Part shown: positions 17,663 through 25,429 of the stretch, one piece after another
Numbering within the stretch: the first letter of the stretch is position 1
Layout: the number at the start of each line of letters is the position of its first letter
DNA from: Mameliella sp. MMSF_3455
GTDB lineage: Bacteria > Pseudomonadota > Alphaproteobacteria > Rhodobacterales > Rhodobacteraceae
Direction: 5' to 3'
NCBI RefSeq assembly: GCF_030733205.1
Contig: NZ_JASHJL010000031.1
Coordinates: forward strand, 1-61,539
DNA: 61,539 bases
The notes under the pieces: generated by a model
The model's input: only the letters and a program-made list of their open reading frames with translations
The model's database searches: none
What the model was told of the DNA's origin: nothing
Program-made: the position numbers and the translations under genes

Positions 17663-18081
17663 GTTCGTGTGTCCTTCAATGAAAGGGCCGACAGCGCCCC
17701 GATCAGCGCGAAGGCGGCGAGCGCCATCAGCGGGATCGGGATGCCGAAGACCAGTTGGTTGTCATCGGTGCAAGAGGGGCCGGTGGCCGTGCAGGGCTGG
17801 ATGCGTTCGGGAACAAGACCGACGTACAGCCCCATGTGCCAGAGGGCGATTGCGCCGCCGCCAAGCGCCAATGCGATGCCGTAGCGCCCCACGCGGCCGT
17901 CCCGCCACCAAAGGCCGAGCCCGAAGACAATGGCCAAGGGGAACATGAAGGCGCGCTGGAACCAGCACAGCACACAGGGCGTCTGCCCCAGCACCTCGCC
18001 GATGAAAAGCACGGCAAGTGAGGCGACGAGCGCGATGATCCACGCCAGCCCGAGGGCCGTTTCTCCGGATATGCGGTTCAT
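17659..18081 (-). CDS. dsbB: disulfide bond formation protein DsbB
   Basis: A 140-residue protein with four membrane segments. The first periplasmic loop carries the CVLC redox pair (TPCVLCWFQRAFMFPLAI) and the second has a Cys pair (QPCTATGPSCTDD). DsbB reoxidises DsbA with quinone. It is coupled to the DsbA-like gene downstream and begins 5 bp after the sco stop. Confidence 0.9.
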   Translation of the reverse strand: MNRISGETALGLAWIIALVASLAVLFIGEVLGQTPCVLCWFQRAFMFPLAIVFGLGLWWRDGRVGRYGIALALGGGAIALWHMGLYVGLVPERIQPCTATGPSCTDDNQLVFGIPIPLMALAAFALIGALSALSLKDTRT

Positions 18082-18086
18082 TTCGG

Positions 18087-18689
18087 TCAGATCCTCTCTT
18101 CCAGATCGGCGAGGATCTCCTCGGCGGGGGTGCCATAGGGCCAGGAGTCGGCAAAGCCTGCCTCGGGGTCGAAGAGGAACAGATGCGACGAGTGGCCCAT
18201 GGTGTACCCATCCGGTGCTGCGGCCTCTTCAATGCGCTCAAAGAAGATTGGGAATGTTTCAGACGTGGCGGCGATCTGTTCCGGCGTGCCAGTCATCCCG
18301 ATGATGCCCGCATCGAACAGAGTGACGTATTCTGCGAGCACCATTGGCGTGTCCCGTTCGCGGTCGATAGTTATGAAAATCGGCTGGACCTTGGCGGCAT
18401 CGTCGCCCAGACCCTCCATCACCGCCGCGACCTCAGATAGGGTCGTCGGGCAAACGTCGGGGCAGTTGGTAAAGCCGAAAAACACCAGCATCCAACGCCC
18501 CGCAAAGTCCTCCTCGGTTTGAACCATACCCCGGTGGTCTGTCAGTTCGAATTCAGCGAAAAAAGGCGGTTCGGCGTCGGTTCGGGCGCGGTCGGCACGA
18601 TAGTCGGACCAGAGCAAAAGCCATACGAAGGCAAGCGCTGCCACGCCTGCCAAAACCCAAAGAAACTTCTGTGCCGATGTAAGGGACAA
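18087..18689 (-). CDS. SCO1/SenC-family copper protein, first gene of the operon
   Basis: A 200-residue membrane-anchored SCO protein. The anchor is at residues 8-28; FTNCPDVCPTTLSEV is the CxxxC Cu site, followed by ITIDRERDT and the third ligand His in YTMGHSSHLFLF. It follows the MerR-type promoter at 18725-18755 and is divergent from the merR-type gene. It heads a ten-frame leftward string ending with lnt at 11202. Confidence 0.9.
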   Translation of the reverse strand: MSLTSAQKFLWVLAGVAALAFVWLLLWSDYRADRARTDAEPPFFAEFELTDHRGMVQTEEDFAGRWMLVFFGFTNCPDVCPTTLSEVAAVMEGLGDDAAKVQPIFITIDRERDTPMVLAEYVTLFDAGIIGMTGTPEQIAATSETFPIFFERIEEAAAPDGYTMGHSSHLFLFDPEAGFADSWPYGTPAEEILADLEERI

Positions 18690-18724
18690 TCCTGTTCGCC
18701 TGTTTTTGATTCTTATTGCATGTG

Positions 18725-18755
18725 CGGATACATCCTCTAGCCGCTAGAGGTTCAA
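18725..18755 (-). promoter_or_regulatory. MerR-type promoter, 19-bp spacer (site C)
   Basis: On the minus strand: TTGAAC, 19 bp containing the dyad CCTCTAG-CGG-CTAGAGG, then TATCCG. It faces the sco-to-lnt operon and sits in the divergent spacer with the merR-type gene at 18861, the usual layout of such regulators. It shares TTGAACCTCTAG with site A. Confidence 0.85.
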
Positions 18756-18860
18756 GCACGAAATCATGGTATAGCTTGAACTCACGCGTCTGTGAATCCG
18801 ACACTTGTTTATTCCGACGGCAAAACCTACACAAACTGTATCTTTTTCATGGAGGCGAAA

Positions 18861-19289
18861 ATGCTCACGATCGGCACTCTGTCAAAGAAGACTGGCACAA
18901 AAGTGCAGACCATCCGGTACTACGAACAGATCGGACTCATGCCCGAACCTGGCAGGACCGAAGGCGGACAGAGGCGCTACGACAATGCACAGCTCGATCG
19001 ACTGTCCTTCATCCGCCACTCGCGACAACTCGGTTTCTCGCTCGATGCGATCCGCGAGCTGCTCGACCTCAGCGACCATCCCAACCGGCCCTGCCACGAG
19101 GCCGATGCCATCGCGCGTCGCCAGCTCAAACAGGTGGAGCAGCGCATGGCGCGCCTGAAGGCGCTGCGCACCGAACTGAAACGCATGGTTCACGAATGCA
19201 GCGGCGGGCGGACGGGAGACTGCAAGGTGCTTGAGGTGTTGCGGGACCATTCGGAATGCCTGACCGAGCACGAGGAAATCGGGGCCTGA
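18861..19289 (+). CDS. MerR-family regulator, CadR/PbrR/ZntR type
   Basis: A 142-residue regulator starting at ATG 18861 behind GGAGGCGAAA. The N-terminal winged helix has KVQTIRYYEQIGLMPEP and GGQRRYD. The long dimerisation helix (ILE-rich RARQL-type segment) follows, with the first metal Cys in NRPCHEAD at about residue 79. The C-terminal loop HECSGGRTGDCKVLEVL carries two further Cys, the pattern of Zn/Cd/Pb sensors rather than the CxxxxxxxC of CueR. It is the only MerR-type gene in the window and so the likely activator of sites A to E. Metal choice among Zn, Cd and Pb is not decided by the sequence. Confidence 0.9.
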   Translation: MLTIGTLSKKTGTKVQTIRYYEQIGLMPEPGRTEGGQRRYDNAQLDRLSFIRHSRQLGFSLDAIRELLDLSDHPNRPCHEADAIARRQLKQVEQRMARLKALRTELKRMVHECSGGRTGDCKVLEVLRDHSECLTEHEEIGA

Positions 19290-19338
19290 AGGAATTCAGC
19301 CAACATTCCGGCTGGAACGCAAATCAGCCGCGGAAGTT

Positions 19339-19353
19339 ATTGTATCGTACAAT
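19339..19353. repeat. small palindrome before the CDF pseudogene
   Basis: ATTGTA-TCG-TACAAT, a perfect 6-3-6 dyad, 18 bp upstream of the CDF reading frame. It could be an operator of an unrelated regulator or chance in an AT-richer spacer. It does not show the 19-bp MerR promoter layout. Confidence 0.35.
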
Positions 19354-19371
19354 ACAAGCTGGAACCACAAA

Positions 19372-19971
19372 ATGGCCGCTAGACAAGATTCAATGGAGAG
19401 ACGGACGCTTTGGATCGTTCTGGCGCTCAATATCGGTTTGGCCGTGGCCTTTTTCGCAACAGGCGCCTTCGGCGACTCAAGTGCCCTGATCGCCAACGGG
19501 CTCGATAACCTCTCCGACAGCTTCGTCTACGCGATCAGCCTTTTCGCTTTATCCCGATCCGACAAATGGAAACGCGGGGCGGCGAACATCGCCGGTGGGC
19601 TGCTGATCCTGTTCGCTGCAGGCATCCTCTAAGATGCATGGCGCCGCTACATCGGCGGGTCAGATCCGCTCGGGACGATCATGATCGCCATGGCCCTGAT
19701 CGCCGCGGCCATCAACGCAGTCTGCGTCTGGCTGCTCGCTAAGCTCAAAGATCCGGACGTCAACATCCGCGCGGCCAACACCTTCAGTTACAACGATTTC
19801 GCCGCGAACCTCGGAATAGTCGTGGCTGGCGGCCTCGTCGCCTGGCTAGGAACCAACTGGCCGGACCTCGTTCTCGGCGTGATTGTCGCCGGGATCGCGG
19901 CCTGGGGCGGTATCGACATCCTGCGCGACGCACACGGCGAACACCACAAAGCGGTTCACACGGACAAATAG
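19372..19971 (+). pseudogene. CDF cation transporter interrupted by one in-frame stop
   Basis: A 200-codon cation diffusion facilitator frame, short for the family. It reads MERRTLWIVLALNIGLAVAF and GDSSALIANGLDNLSDSF, then meets TAA at 19630-19632. The same frame continues at once with DAWRRYIGGSDPLGT and NTFSYNDFAANLGIV to a stop at 19971. Both halves are typical CDF sequence with the metal-site Asp in GLDNLSD and the downstream YNDFAAN. A single base change would explain the stop. As read it should give no functional transporter; read-through or a sequence error remains possible. A full CDF gene lies at 20813. Confidence 0.85.
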
Positions 19972-20000
19972 TTGCGGGAGATTCTTTCTCAAAGAAAGGG

Positions 20001-20031
20001 TTGAAGCTATAGTGACTATAGCAATTAGATT
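20001..20031 (+). promoter_or_regulatory. MerR-type promoter, 19-bp spacer (site D)
   Basis: TTGAAG, 19 bp with the perfect dyad GCTATAG-TGA-CTATAGC, then TAGATT. It lies 30 bp before the transglutaminase-like gene and is close to known CadR/PbrR operators that contain CTATAG. It should drive the transglutaminase-CDF-methyltransferase operon. Confidence 0.8.
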
Positions 20032-20061
20032 TGTTCCAAGACGATTCGAGGAGCGACTCCG

Positions 20062-20823
20062 TTGCAGATGACCGACCCCCTACTTGCACCCACCAAACTA
20101 CTGGATTTTGAGGCCGCGCCTCTTGCGCATCTAATTGAGGCCCGCGGCTGGCGCGGCTTATCCGAATACGATCGGATCGGAGCAGTTTATGATTTCGTTC
20201 GGAATGAAATCGCGTTCGGATACAATCGAGCCGACGACATCCCCGCCTCGGATGTGCTTTCCGACGGCTATGGGCAGTGCAATACCAAAGGGACGCTCTT
20301 GATGGCGCTGCTGCGTGGTGTTGGCATTCGTTGCCGGTTGCATGGGTTTACGATCCACAAAGGCTTGCAGCGCGGTGTTGTACCTGAGCTGGTGTATCCG
20401 CTTGCTCCGCAAGAAATTCTCCACTCATGGGTGGAGATCGAATATCAAGGTGCCTGGATCAACCTTGAAGGCTTCATCCTGGATGACGCTTTCCTGACAG
20501 TCCTGCAAAAGTCTTTCTCGGACACGGACAGTCTCTGCGGTTATGGCGCGGGCACGGATTGCCTTGGCGCGCCTCCCGTCGCCTGGAACGGAGAAGATAC
20601 CTACATTCAGAAAACCGGCATCGTGCAGGATTTCGGCGTGTTTGATACGCCGGACGCCTTCTATTTGTCCCATGAGCAATCCTTTGGATGGCTGCGTGGT
20701 GCCCTTTACCGTCATATCATACGCCACTGGATGAATGCGCGCGTTCGTGGTTTCCGCAGCGACCGCCTGAAGACTGACCGACGCGCGCCACACGCGCATG
20801 AGGAGCCTGCCAATGCCACATGA
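20062..20823 (+). CDS. transglutaminase-like cysteine protease-fold protein
   Basis: A 253-residue transglutaminase-core protein. TTG 20062 is preferred because GAGGAG lies 8 nt upstream; ATG 20068 is the alternative. The catalytic Cys is in DGYGQCNTKGTLL and the His in EILHSWVEIEY, followed by INLEGFILDD with the acidic third residue. No signal peptide is seen, so it probably works in the cytoplasm. Function in metal response is unknown; it overlaps the CDF gene by 11 nt and is first behind site D. Confidence 0.8.
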   Translation: MQMTDPLLAPTKLLDFEAAPLAHLIEARGWRGLSEYDRIGAVYDFVRNEIAFGYNRADDIPASDVLSDGYGQCNTKGTLLMALLRGVGIRCRLHGFTIHKGLQRGVVPELVYPLAPQEILHSWVEIEYQGAWINLEGFILDDAFLTVLQKSFSDTDSLCGYGAGTDCLGAPPVAWNGEDTYIQKTGIVQDFGVFDTPDAFYLSHEQSFGWLRGALYRHIIRHWMNARVRGFRSDRLKTDRRAPHAHEEPANAT

Positions 20824-21730
20824 CCACGGGCACGCGCATATCGATCCGAATTCTGGGGACCGGCGGGTTGCCATCGCCATCTGGGCAAACGGGCTACTTA
20901 CCGTTGCGCAAGTCGTCGGGGGCATATTCTCGGGCAGTCTGGCACTGATCGCCGATGCGCTGCACAACTTTTCCGATATGGCCTCGCTTGTCATTGCCTT
21001 CGCCGCACGCAAGATCGCGCGCCGCCCGGCCGATGAGCGCATGACCTTCGGCTATGGCCGGGTCGAAATCGTCGCGGCCCTGATCAACTACACCACCCTG
21101 ATCGTGATCGGCTTCTATCTGATCTACGAGGGTAGCATGCGCATGATCGATCCGCCCGAAGTCATGGGTTGGACCGTTGTCATTCTTGGTGGAATTGCGC
21201 TTGTGGTCGACACGCTGACCGCAATACTGACCTATTCGATGCAGAAGGGCAGCGTGAACATTCGGGCGCTATTCCTTCACAACTTGTCGGACGCACTCGC
21301 CTCCCTAGCTGTCATCATCGGTGGGTCTCTGATCATCCTTTACGACATGCGTTGGGTTGATCCGGCCATCACAATCGGCATCGCGCTCTACATCCTGTAT
21401 CTGTCTTTCACTGAAATAGGCGGCCCAATCCGAACCCTGATGCTCGGGAGCCCGCCGGATGTGGATGGAAACGACGTGGTCAGAGCGATCCAAGGCGTCG
21501 AAGGCGTGGTCGACGTACATCATGTCCACCTTTGGCAAATGCAGGAGCACGCTGCGGCATTGGACTGCCATATTGTCGTCGAACGCGAACGGATGGGTGA
21601 GACCGACAAGATTAAAGAAAACGTCAAATCGGTGCTGCATGAACGTTTCTCAATCGAGCATTCCACGCTTGAATTCGAAGCGAGCGACAATGCGCATCAG
21701 GAGGCGCAGGTGTTCGGACACCGCTCATGA
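20813..21730 (+). CDS. CDF cation efflux transporter
   Basis: A 305-residue cation diffusion facilitator that exchanges Zn(II) or Cd(II) for protons. ATG 20813 (MPHDHGHAHID) is inside the end of the transglutaminase gene. A His-rich N-terminus is followed by six membrane segments with the transport-site motifs LIADALHNFSDMAS and LFLHNLSDALASL. A C-terminal cytoplasmic domain contains DVHHVHLWQM and LDCHIVV. Length and motif order are normal for the ZitB/CzcD group. Confidence 0.92.
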   Translation: MPHDHGHAHIDPNSGDRRVAIAIWANGLLTVAQVVGGIFSGSLALIADALHNFSDMASLVIAFAARKIARRPADERMTFGYGRVEIVAALINYTTLIVIGFYLIYEGSMRMIDPPEVMGWTVVILGGIALVVDTLTAILTYSMQKGSVNIRALFLHNLSDALASLAVIIGGSLIILYDMRWVDPAITIGIALYILYLSFTEIGGPIRTLMLGSPPDVDGNDVVRAIQGVEGVVDVHHVHLWQMQEHAAALDCHIVVERERMGETDKIKENVKSVLHERFSIEHSTLEFEASDNAHQEAQVFGHRS

Positions 21731-22284
21731 CGATTGCCCAAGGCATACTAGTGGTCGTTGGCCTGCTGTCCGGTCTGGTTTTGATTGGTGCGCTCCTTTG
21801 GTCAATCCTCCAACCGTCCAGGCGCATCTGGCCTCCGAACCGAGAAAAATCAGTCATACCAAACATTGCATGGGGACTCACTTTGGCCGTGTTTGGGGCG
21901 GTGATCGGTTTGGGCATCTTGGATTGGAAATCTGCTTCTATGACCAACGCGCTCCGTTGGGCGGTCGGGCCGTTCTTGATCGCAACCGGAAATCTGATTG
22001 TTTGGTGGGGGGCATTCAGCATTGGACTGAAAGCCACCAGCGGTGCAAAAGGCGCGCTGATCACTTCGGGTCTCTACCGTTTCTCTCGGCATCCGCAGTA
22101 CCTTGCCGACATGGCCATTCTGATAGGCTTTGGTCTTCTCTTCGCCTCATCTTGGGTTTGGCCTATCGTCATCGTTGGAGTTGCCGCGCTGGCCCTTGCC
22201 CCGCTCGCGGAAGAGCCATGGCTGCATGAACAATACGGCTCCAAGTATCGCGATTATTGCGCTGAAACACGTCGATACCTGTAA
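21727..22284 (+). CDS. isoprenylcysteine carboxyl methyltransferase-like membrane protein (CzcN/NccN-like)
   Basis: A 185-residue protein with four or five membrane segments and the ICMT/PEMT-type C-terminal motif: GLYRFSRHPQYLADM and EEPWLHEQYGSKYRDYC. Such proteins appear as CzcN/NccN in Zn, Cd, Co and Ni resistance loci, where their role is unsolved. It overlaps the CDF stop by 4 nt (ATGA), completing the operon behind site D. Confidence 0.82.
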   Translation: MTIAQGILVVVGLLSGLVLIGALLWSILQPSRRIWPPNREKSVIPNIAWGLTLAVFGAVIGLGILDWKSASMTNALRWAVGPFLIATGNLIVWWGAFSIGLKATSGAKGALITSGLYRFSRHPQYLADMAILIGFGLLFASSWVWPIVIVGVAALALAPLAEEPWLHEQYGSKYRDYCAETRRYL

Positions 22285-22319
22285 ACTCGCGGCCTCACGA
22301 GAACGTCATCGTTTTTCAG

Positions 22320-22350
22320 TTGAACCTCCAGCTACTAGAGGTCGCATCCG
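22320..22350 (+). promoter_or_regulatory. MerR-type promoter, 19-bp spacer (site E)
   Basis: TTGAAC, 19 bp (CTCCAGCTACTAGAGGTCG) holding the dyad ACCTCCAG-CT-ACTAGAGGT, then CATCCG, a weak -10. It faces only a 53-codon frame and the end of the metal island, so its original target was probably lost. Confidence 0.65.
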
Positions 22351-22379
22351 TTCGCCAGCAGAAGGGCGAGGTAAGGCAC

Positions 22380-22541
22380 ATGACTGACAAAAAAGAAAAC
22401 GCGGCGCCATTTTGTCTCAACAGTCGTTGGGCTTCTGGCAGCTCCTTCGCTGCTTCGCGCTCAAGATCAAGAGTAAGCGATGAGGTGGACGCCCCCCGGC
22501 GGCATCGAATGTGCCAAGGTAGCGGTGACTTAAAAGCTTAA
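22380..22541 (+). CDS. short frame behind site E, probably a gene remnant
   Basis: A 53-codon frame from ATG 22380 (MTDKKENAAPFCLNSRWASG), preceded by GAGGTAAGG. The start looks genuine but the C-terminal half is low-complexity Ser/Arg sequence with unusual codon use. I recognise no family. The most likely reading is the 5' end of a metal-induced gene cut by the junction with the transfer module that starts just downstream. Confidence 0.3.
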   Translation: MTDKKENAAPFCLNSRWASGSSFAASRSRSRVSDEVDAPRRHRMCQGSGDLKA

Positions 22542-22563
22542 AAAGCTCGATGTTCCAAGCACG

Positions 22564-23406
22564 CTACCGCGCAATCTCTCCTGCCAACACCGCCCGCCCG
22601 TGAACCGCCAACGTCGCTGAAAACCTCTGACATCCAAACTTGCGGATTACGTCGAGTACCCGCGCTTCGTAGGCCGCCGCTCCGATCCTGCGCTGCAGGT
22701 CGGCGGCATGAAACTGACGGTTCGCAACCGGCGCAGAGCGCGTCAGACGTACCAGCTCGGTTTCGGCACTGCCTGTATCCGATCTGGGGCAACTGACGGA
22801 TCTCGGCGCTGCCGGCGGTCGCCCAACCGATGTCTGCCAACGCCGCATGAAGCCCAGGAGGAAACCCGCCGGGACGCAGGTGTTTCCGCGAGCTTCGTTG
22901 AAGGCCATGAAGCGATCCCAGATCGCCTGGGTATCGACATTCCAGCAGGGCAGGGCGGCCTTGGCCGCCTTGATCAGCGCCGCCCAGGTGGTGCGATGAA
23001 CGTTCGACCCGGGGGTGATCTCGATCTTCCCGGAGAAGATAGTTTTGTTATTAGATTCTCTAGATAGTGATGTGTCGCCCCCAGTTGACGCCAGATGCTG
23101 CGGCACCTCGTCGGAAACGCAGCCAAAGCGGAAGAGCCACGGCGCGAACTTTCCGTTCGGCTTCCAGCGTTCGATGCGAAGCTCCGATGCCGCGAGTTCC
23201 GCTAGCAGGGTCGTGAGATGCTGGCGGGTCACACCCATGATCTCGGCAAGCGTGGAAAGCGTGAACGCCGCGGTACCGCGATCGAGACCGTTGTAGCCGT
23301 CCTTCCAGGCGATGCCGTCGAGGATGATCGTCGCGAGCTTGTGCGCGGAAACGGACAGATCGCATCGGAGGATCTGCCGCAGGATTGAGCCGGTCGTAAG
23401 GTCCAT
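22564..23406 (-). CDS. helix-turn-helix-like protein at the edge of the transfer module
   Basis: A 280-residue soluble protein starting MDLTTGSILRQILRCDLSVS. Residues 50-75 (LSTLAEIMGVTRQHLTTLLA) form a convincing helix-turn-helix. The C-terminal part is Arg-rich. It resembles replication-initiation or plasmid-control proteins in layout, with a DNA-binding N-half and a basic C-half, but I cannot assign a family with certainty. It stands alone, leftward, at the boundary between the metal island and the conjugation genes. A core AATGTTGTT element lies 42 bp upstream (23448-23456). Confidence 0.6.
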   Translation of the reverse strand: MDLTTGSILRQILRCDLSVSAHKLATIILDGIAWKDGYNGLDRGTAAFTLSTLAEIMGVTRQHLTTLLAELAASELRIERWKPNGKFAPWLFRFGCVSDEVPQHLASTGGDTSLSRESNNKTIFSGKIEITPGSNVHRTTWAALIKAAKAALPCWNVDTQAIWDRFMAFNEARGNTCVPAGFLLGFMRRWQTSVGRPPAAPRSVSCPRSDTGSAETELVRLTRSAPVANRQFHAADLQRRIGAAAYEARVLDVIRKFGCQRFSATLAVHGRAVLAGEIAR

Positions 23407-23643
23407 GAAAGTCGTCTCTTTCGAGGGACGACGTCAGATCGTGAGGCAACAACATTCCTGCCAGCAAAACAACTTTGCTGGTTGCAGGTCTCCGGGCGAT
23501 CGGCTAGAAAACTCGGGCACAGTGAGTAATCGGGCACGGCGTCGGACTATCGGTCTGGCGTCGTTCTCTTTTCTGGGTCTGGGATGCACAGCCTCCGGTG
23601 CAAATGGATGAGCAGGCCCGAGGTGACCCGGGCTGGCAAATGG

Positions 23644-24300
23644 TCAGTAGCGGACTTCTTCGGAGCCGTAGTTTCCGGCGTGGTCACGCCAGTCGACGAA
23701 GACCGAGCGGTAGAAGTAGCTGCCGCAGCTGTTCGGGATCCGCAGCTGCGAGGCAGGCGGGACCTGGGCCGTGCTGGATGGCGTCCAGCGATAGTCGCCC
23801 TGCACGCCGTAGGATCCGAGCCGCGTCGAGTCGCTGCGATTGCAGTCGCCGTCGCGGTTTTCGTGCTGGCGGTACTGGATGTGATAGACCCGGATGCTGC
23901 GCACGGAATCGAAGGCGCCGCCCGAGATGTCGATGTCGGCCCCGTCCGTGGCCTGGACCTCGACGACGGGCGCATCCTCCGGGAAGGACTGCCGGGGCAG
24001 GGTGGCCTGAAATGCTGCGTCGAACAGGCGCTCAGCTGGACCAGGCGCTTCGGTCGGCGAGAACGACGCCCCCATGGGACAGCGCCAGATCTGGAGCGGC
24101 GGTTCGATGGGCCAGGGGGTGATCCGGCGGATGAATACCGCGCGGGCATGGGCACATGGCGCCGAGGCCGGCCAGCCGCCCGCGAGGCAGAGCAGGATGG
24201 CGCAGTCCACCTGGTATGCGCGCGCCGGGGCCGCCAGCGGGATCTGTCCCGGAAGCGTCAATGTCGCGGCCATCGCCAGCCGCAGGATCTTGCGTCGCAT
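23644..24300 (-). CDS. secreted hypothetical protein linked to the transfer module
   Basis: A 218-residue protein with an export signal (MRRKILRLAMAATLTLPGQIPLAAPARA); ATG 24300 is chosen because it starts this signal. The mature part has several Cys (CAILLCLAGGWP, PCAHAR, WRCPMG, SCGSY) suited to disulfides and ends WRDHAGNYGSEEVRY. I do not recognise the family. It is preceded by a 20-bp motif (24331-24350) that recurs before the virB operon, which suggests shared control. Confidence 0.6.
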   Translation of the reverse strand: MRRKILRLAMAATLTLPGQIPLAAPARAYQVDCAILLCLAGGWPASAPCAHARAVFIRRITPWPIEPPLQIWRCPMGASFSPTEAPGPAERLFDAAFQATLPRQSFPEDAPVVEVQATDGADIDISGGAFDSVRSIRVYHIQYRQHENRDGDCNRSDSTRLGSYGVQGDYRWTPSSTAQVPPASQLRIPNSCGSYFYRSVFVDWRDHAGNYGSEEVRY

Positions 24301-24330
24301 GTATCGACTCTCCACAAAACTATGCGGGCG

Positions 24331-24350
24331 AATACAATACAACATTTATG
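24331..24350 (-). promoter_or_regulatory. recurrent motif copy 1, upstream of the secreted hypothetical gene
   Basis: On the minus strand CATAAATGTTGTATTGTATT, beginning 30 bp before the ATG at 24300. It matches the element at 25810-25829 in 17 of 20 positions. It may include a promoter -10 region or an operator. Confidence 0.55.
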
Positions 24351-24468
24351 AAGGCAATTCGATTTCTTCGCAGTCTTCCCGGAGCTGAAGCGGAGACCGG
24401 CAGAATCGCCGGCAAACCTCGTGAACTCTCGTCAATTCCTGATAGGATCGCGCAATGAGGAGGGCGCG

Positions 24469-24657
24469 ATGCCGAAGTTCCACCTGACCGAACAGATGCA
24501 GAAAGATGTGCAGGTGCGGATCGAGGTCGGCGCGCGACAGTTCTCCGCGCTCAAGGCGGATCTACAGCGTGCGGCAGCGATGGCAGAGACGGGCGATTTT
24601 GCCGCGTTCGACGCGCACGCTTTCGAGCCAGAGGCATTCGACCGCCGAAAGGGATGA
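24469..24657 (+). CDS. small hypothetical protein
   Basis: A 62-residue frame from ATG 24469 behind GAGGAGGGCGCG. The product begins MPKFHLTEQMQKDVQVRIEV and ends FEPEAFDRRKG. Its size and an acidic C-terminus recall ParD-type antitoxins but no motif is decisive, and no toxin frame follows on the same strand. It faces the converging ParE-type toxin gene. Confidence 0.45.
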   Translation: MPKFHLTEQMQKDVQVRIEVGARQFSALKADLQRAAAMAETGDFAAFDAHAFEPEAFDRRKG

Positions 24658-24809
24658 CGACATGACCATCCGGCGCGGTCAGGCCGAACTCGGGGACTTT
24701 TCCCCACACCATCAAGACCGAAAGCCGGGACCGGAAGCTGGGGTATTGGTGACAGCTCCGACGTTACCACTGATAATCCCGGTTCCCGCGAAGGCGCGTC
24801 TACCCTGGG

Positions 24810-25109
24810 TCACAACCGATCCTTCAGCCACCGCACGAAATCCATGCGTTCATGCAGGACGGCGAGAACGATCGGGCGCGGCGCGAAAAGCCAGACGACA
24901 TAGTGATGCTCACGGCGATGGATGCGGACATCTTCCGGCAGGAGATCGAGAGTTTTCGACCGCGCACGTCCCGCTCTGATCGCATCACAGCAGGCTGCTA
25001 TCTGGTCGAGACACTTGTCGGCCTGATCGGCCCCCCAGGCCTCAAATGTGTAGGCCCAGATCGCGCGCAGGTCCTCCTCGGCGCCGAGCGTGAGATCGTA
25101 ACCCGCCAT
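24810..25109 (-). CDS. ParE/RelE-family toxin
   Basis: A 99-residue protein beginning MAGYDLTLGAEEDLRAIWAY, a typical ParE opening, with later VRIHRREHHYVVWLFA and VLAVLHERMDFVRWL. ParE toxins poison DNA gyrase; RelE relatives cleave mRNA. It follows its antitoxin gene by 8 bp, in the usual antitoxin-toxin order. It probably stabilises the mobile element. Confidence 0.85.
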   Translation of the reverse strand: MAGYDLTLGAEEDLRAIWAYTFEAWGADQADKCLDQIAACCDAIRAGRARSKTLDLLPEDVRIHRREHHYVVWLFAPRPIVLAVLHERMDFVRWLKDRL

Positions 25110-25117
25110 CGTGGGAC

Positions 25118-25384
25118 CTATCGTTCGGCTTGCTCACGCGCTTCGCCGCGGATGTCTCGGATCGATTTTTGGGAGAACTCGCCACGACGGGCCTGGTCAA
25201 TGCGCGGCTTAAGGAACCCTGCAAGGGCCGCGAAGGCCTCGCCCTCGCTCATGCCATCGAGCGATGGCGCATCGCCGAGCGTCCGGTTCAGGACGTACTC
25301 CTTGATGCTTTGACCCTTCAGGGCCGCGATGGCCTTGAGCTTCTGGTGTTCTTCCGCGGTGATGTCGATCGAGAGTCTGGGCAT
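25118..25384 (-). CDS. antitoxin of the ParE-type pair
   Basis: An 88-residue protein. I start at ATG 25384 (MPRLSIDITAEEHQKLKAIA); a longer frame to 25414 would cover the upstream motif. The N-terminus is a ribbon-helix-helix-like DNA-binding segment (ALKGQSIKEYVLNR) and the acidic C-terminus should bind the toxin. A further copy of the recurrent ATGTTGT element sits 26 bp upstream. Confidence 0.8.
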   Translation of the reverse strand: MPRLSIDITAEEHQKLKAIAALKGQSIKEYVLNRTLGDAPSLDGMSEGEAFAALAGFLKPRIDQARRGEFSQKSIRDIRGEAREQAER

Positions 25385-25409
25385 GCTTTCAAGATAGCGA
25401 CGCCCGACC

Positions 25410-25429
25410 CACAAAACAACATTTGTTCA
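25410..25429 (-). promoter_or_regulatory. recurrent motif copy 2, upstream of the antitoxin gene
   Basis: On the minus strand GAACAAATGTTGTTTTGTGG (approximately 25410-25428). It shares AAATGTTGTxTTGT with the copy at 24331 and ATGTTGTxTTGT with the copy at 25810. It overlaps the very end of the next gene upstream. Confidence 0.45.
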
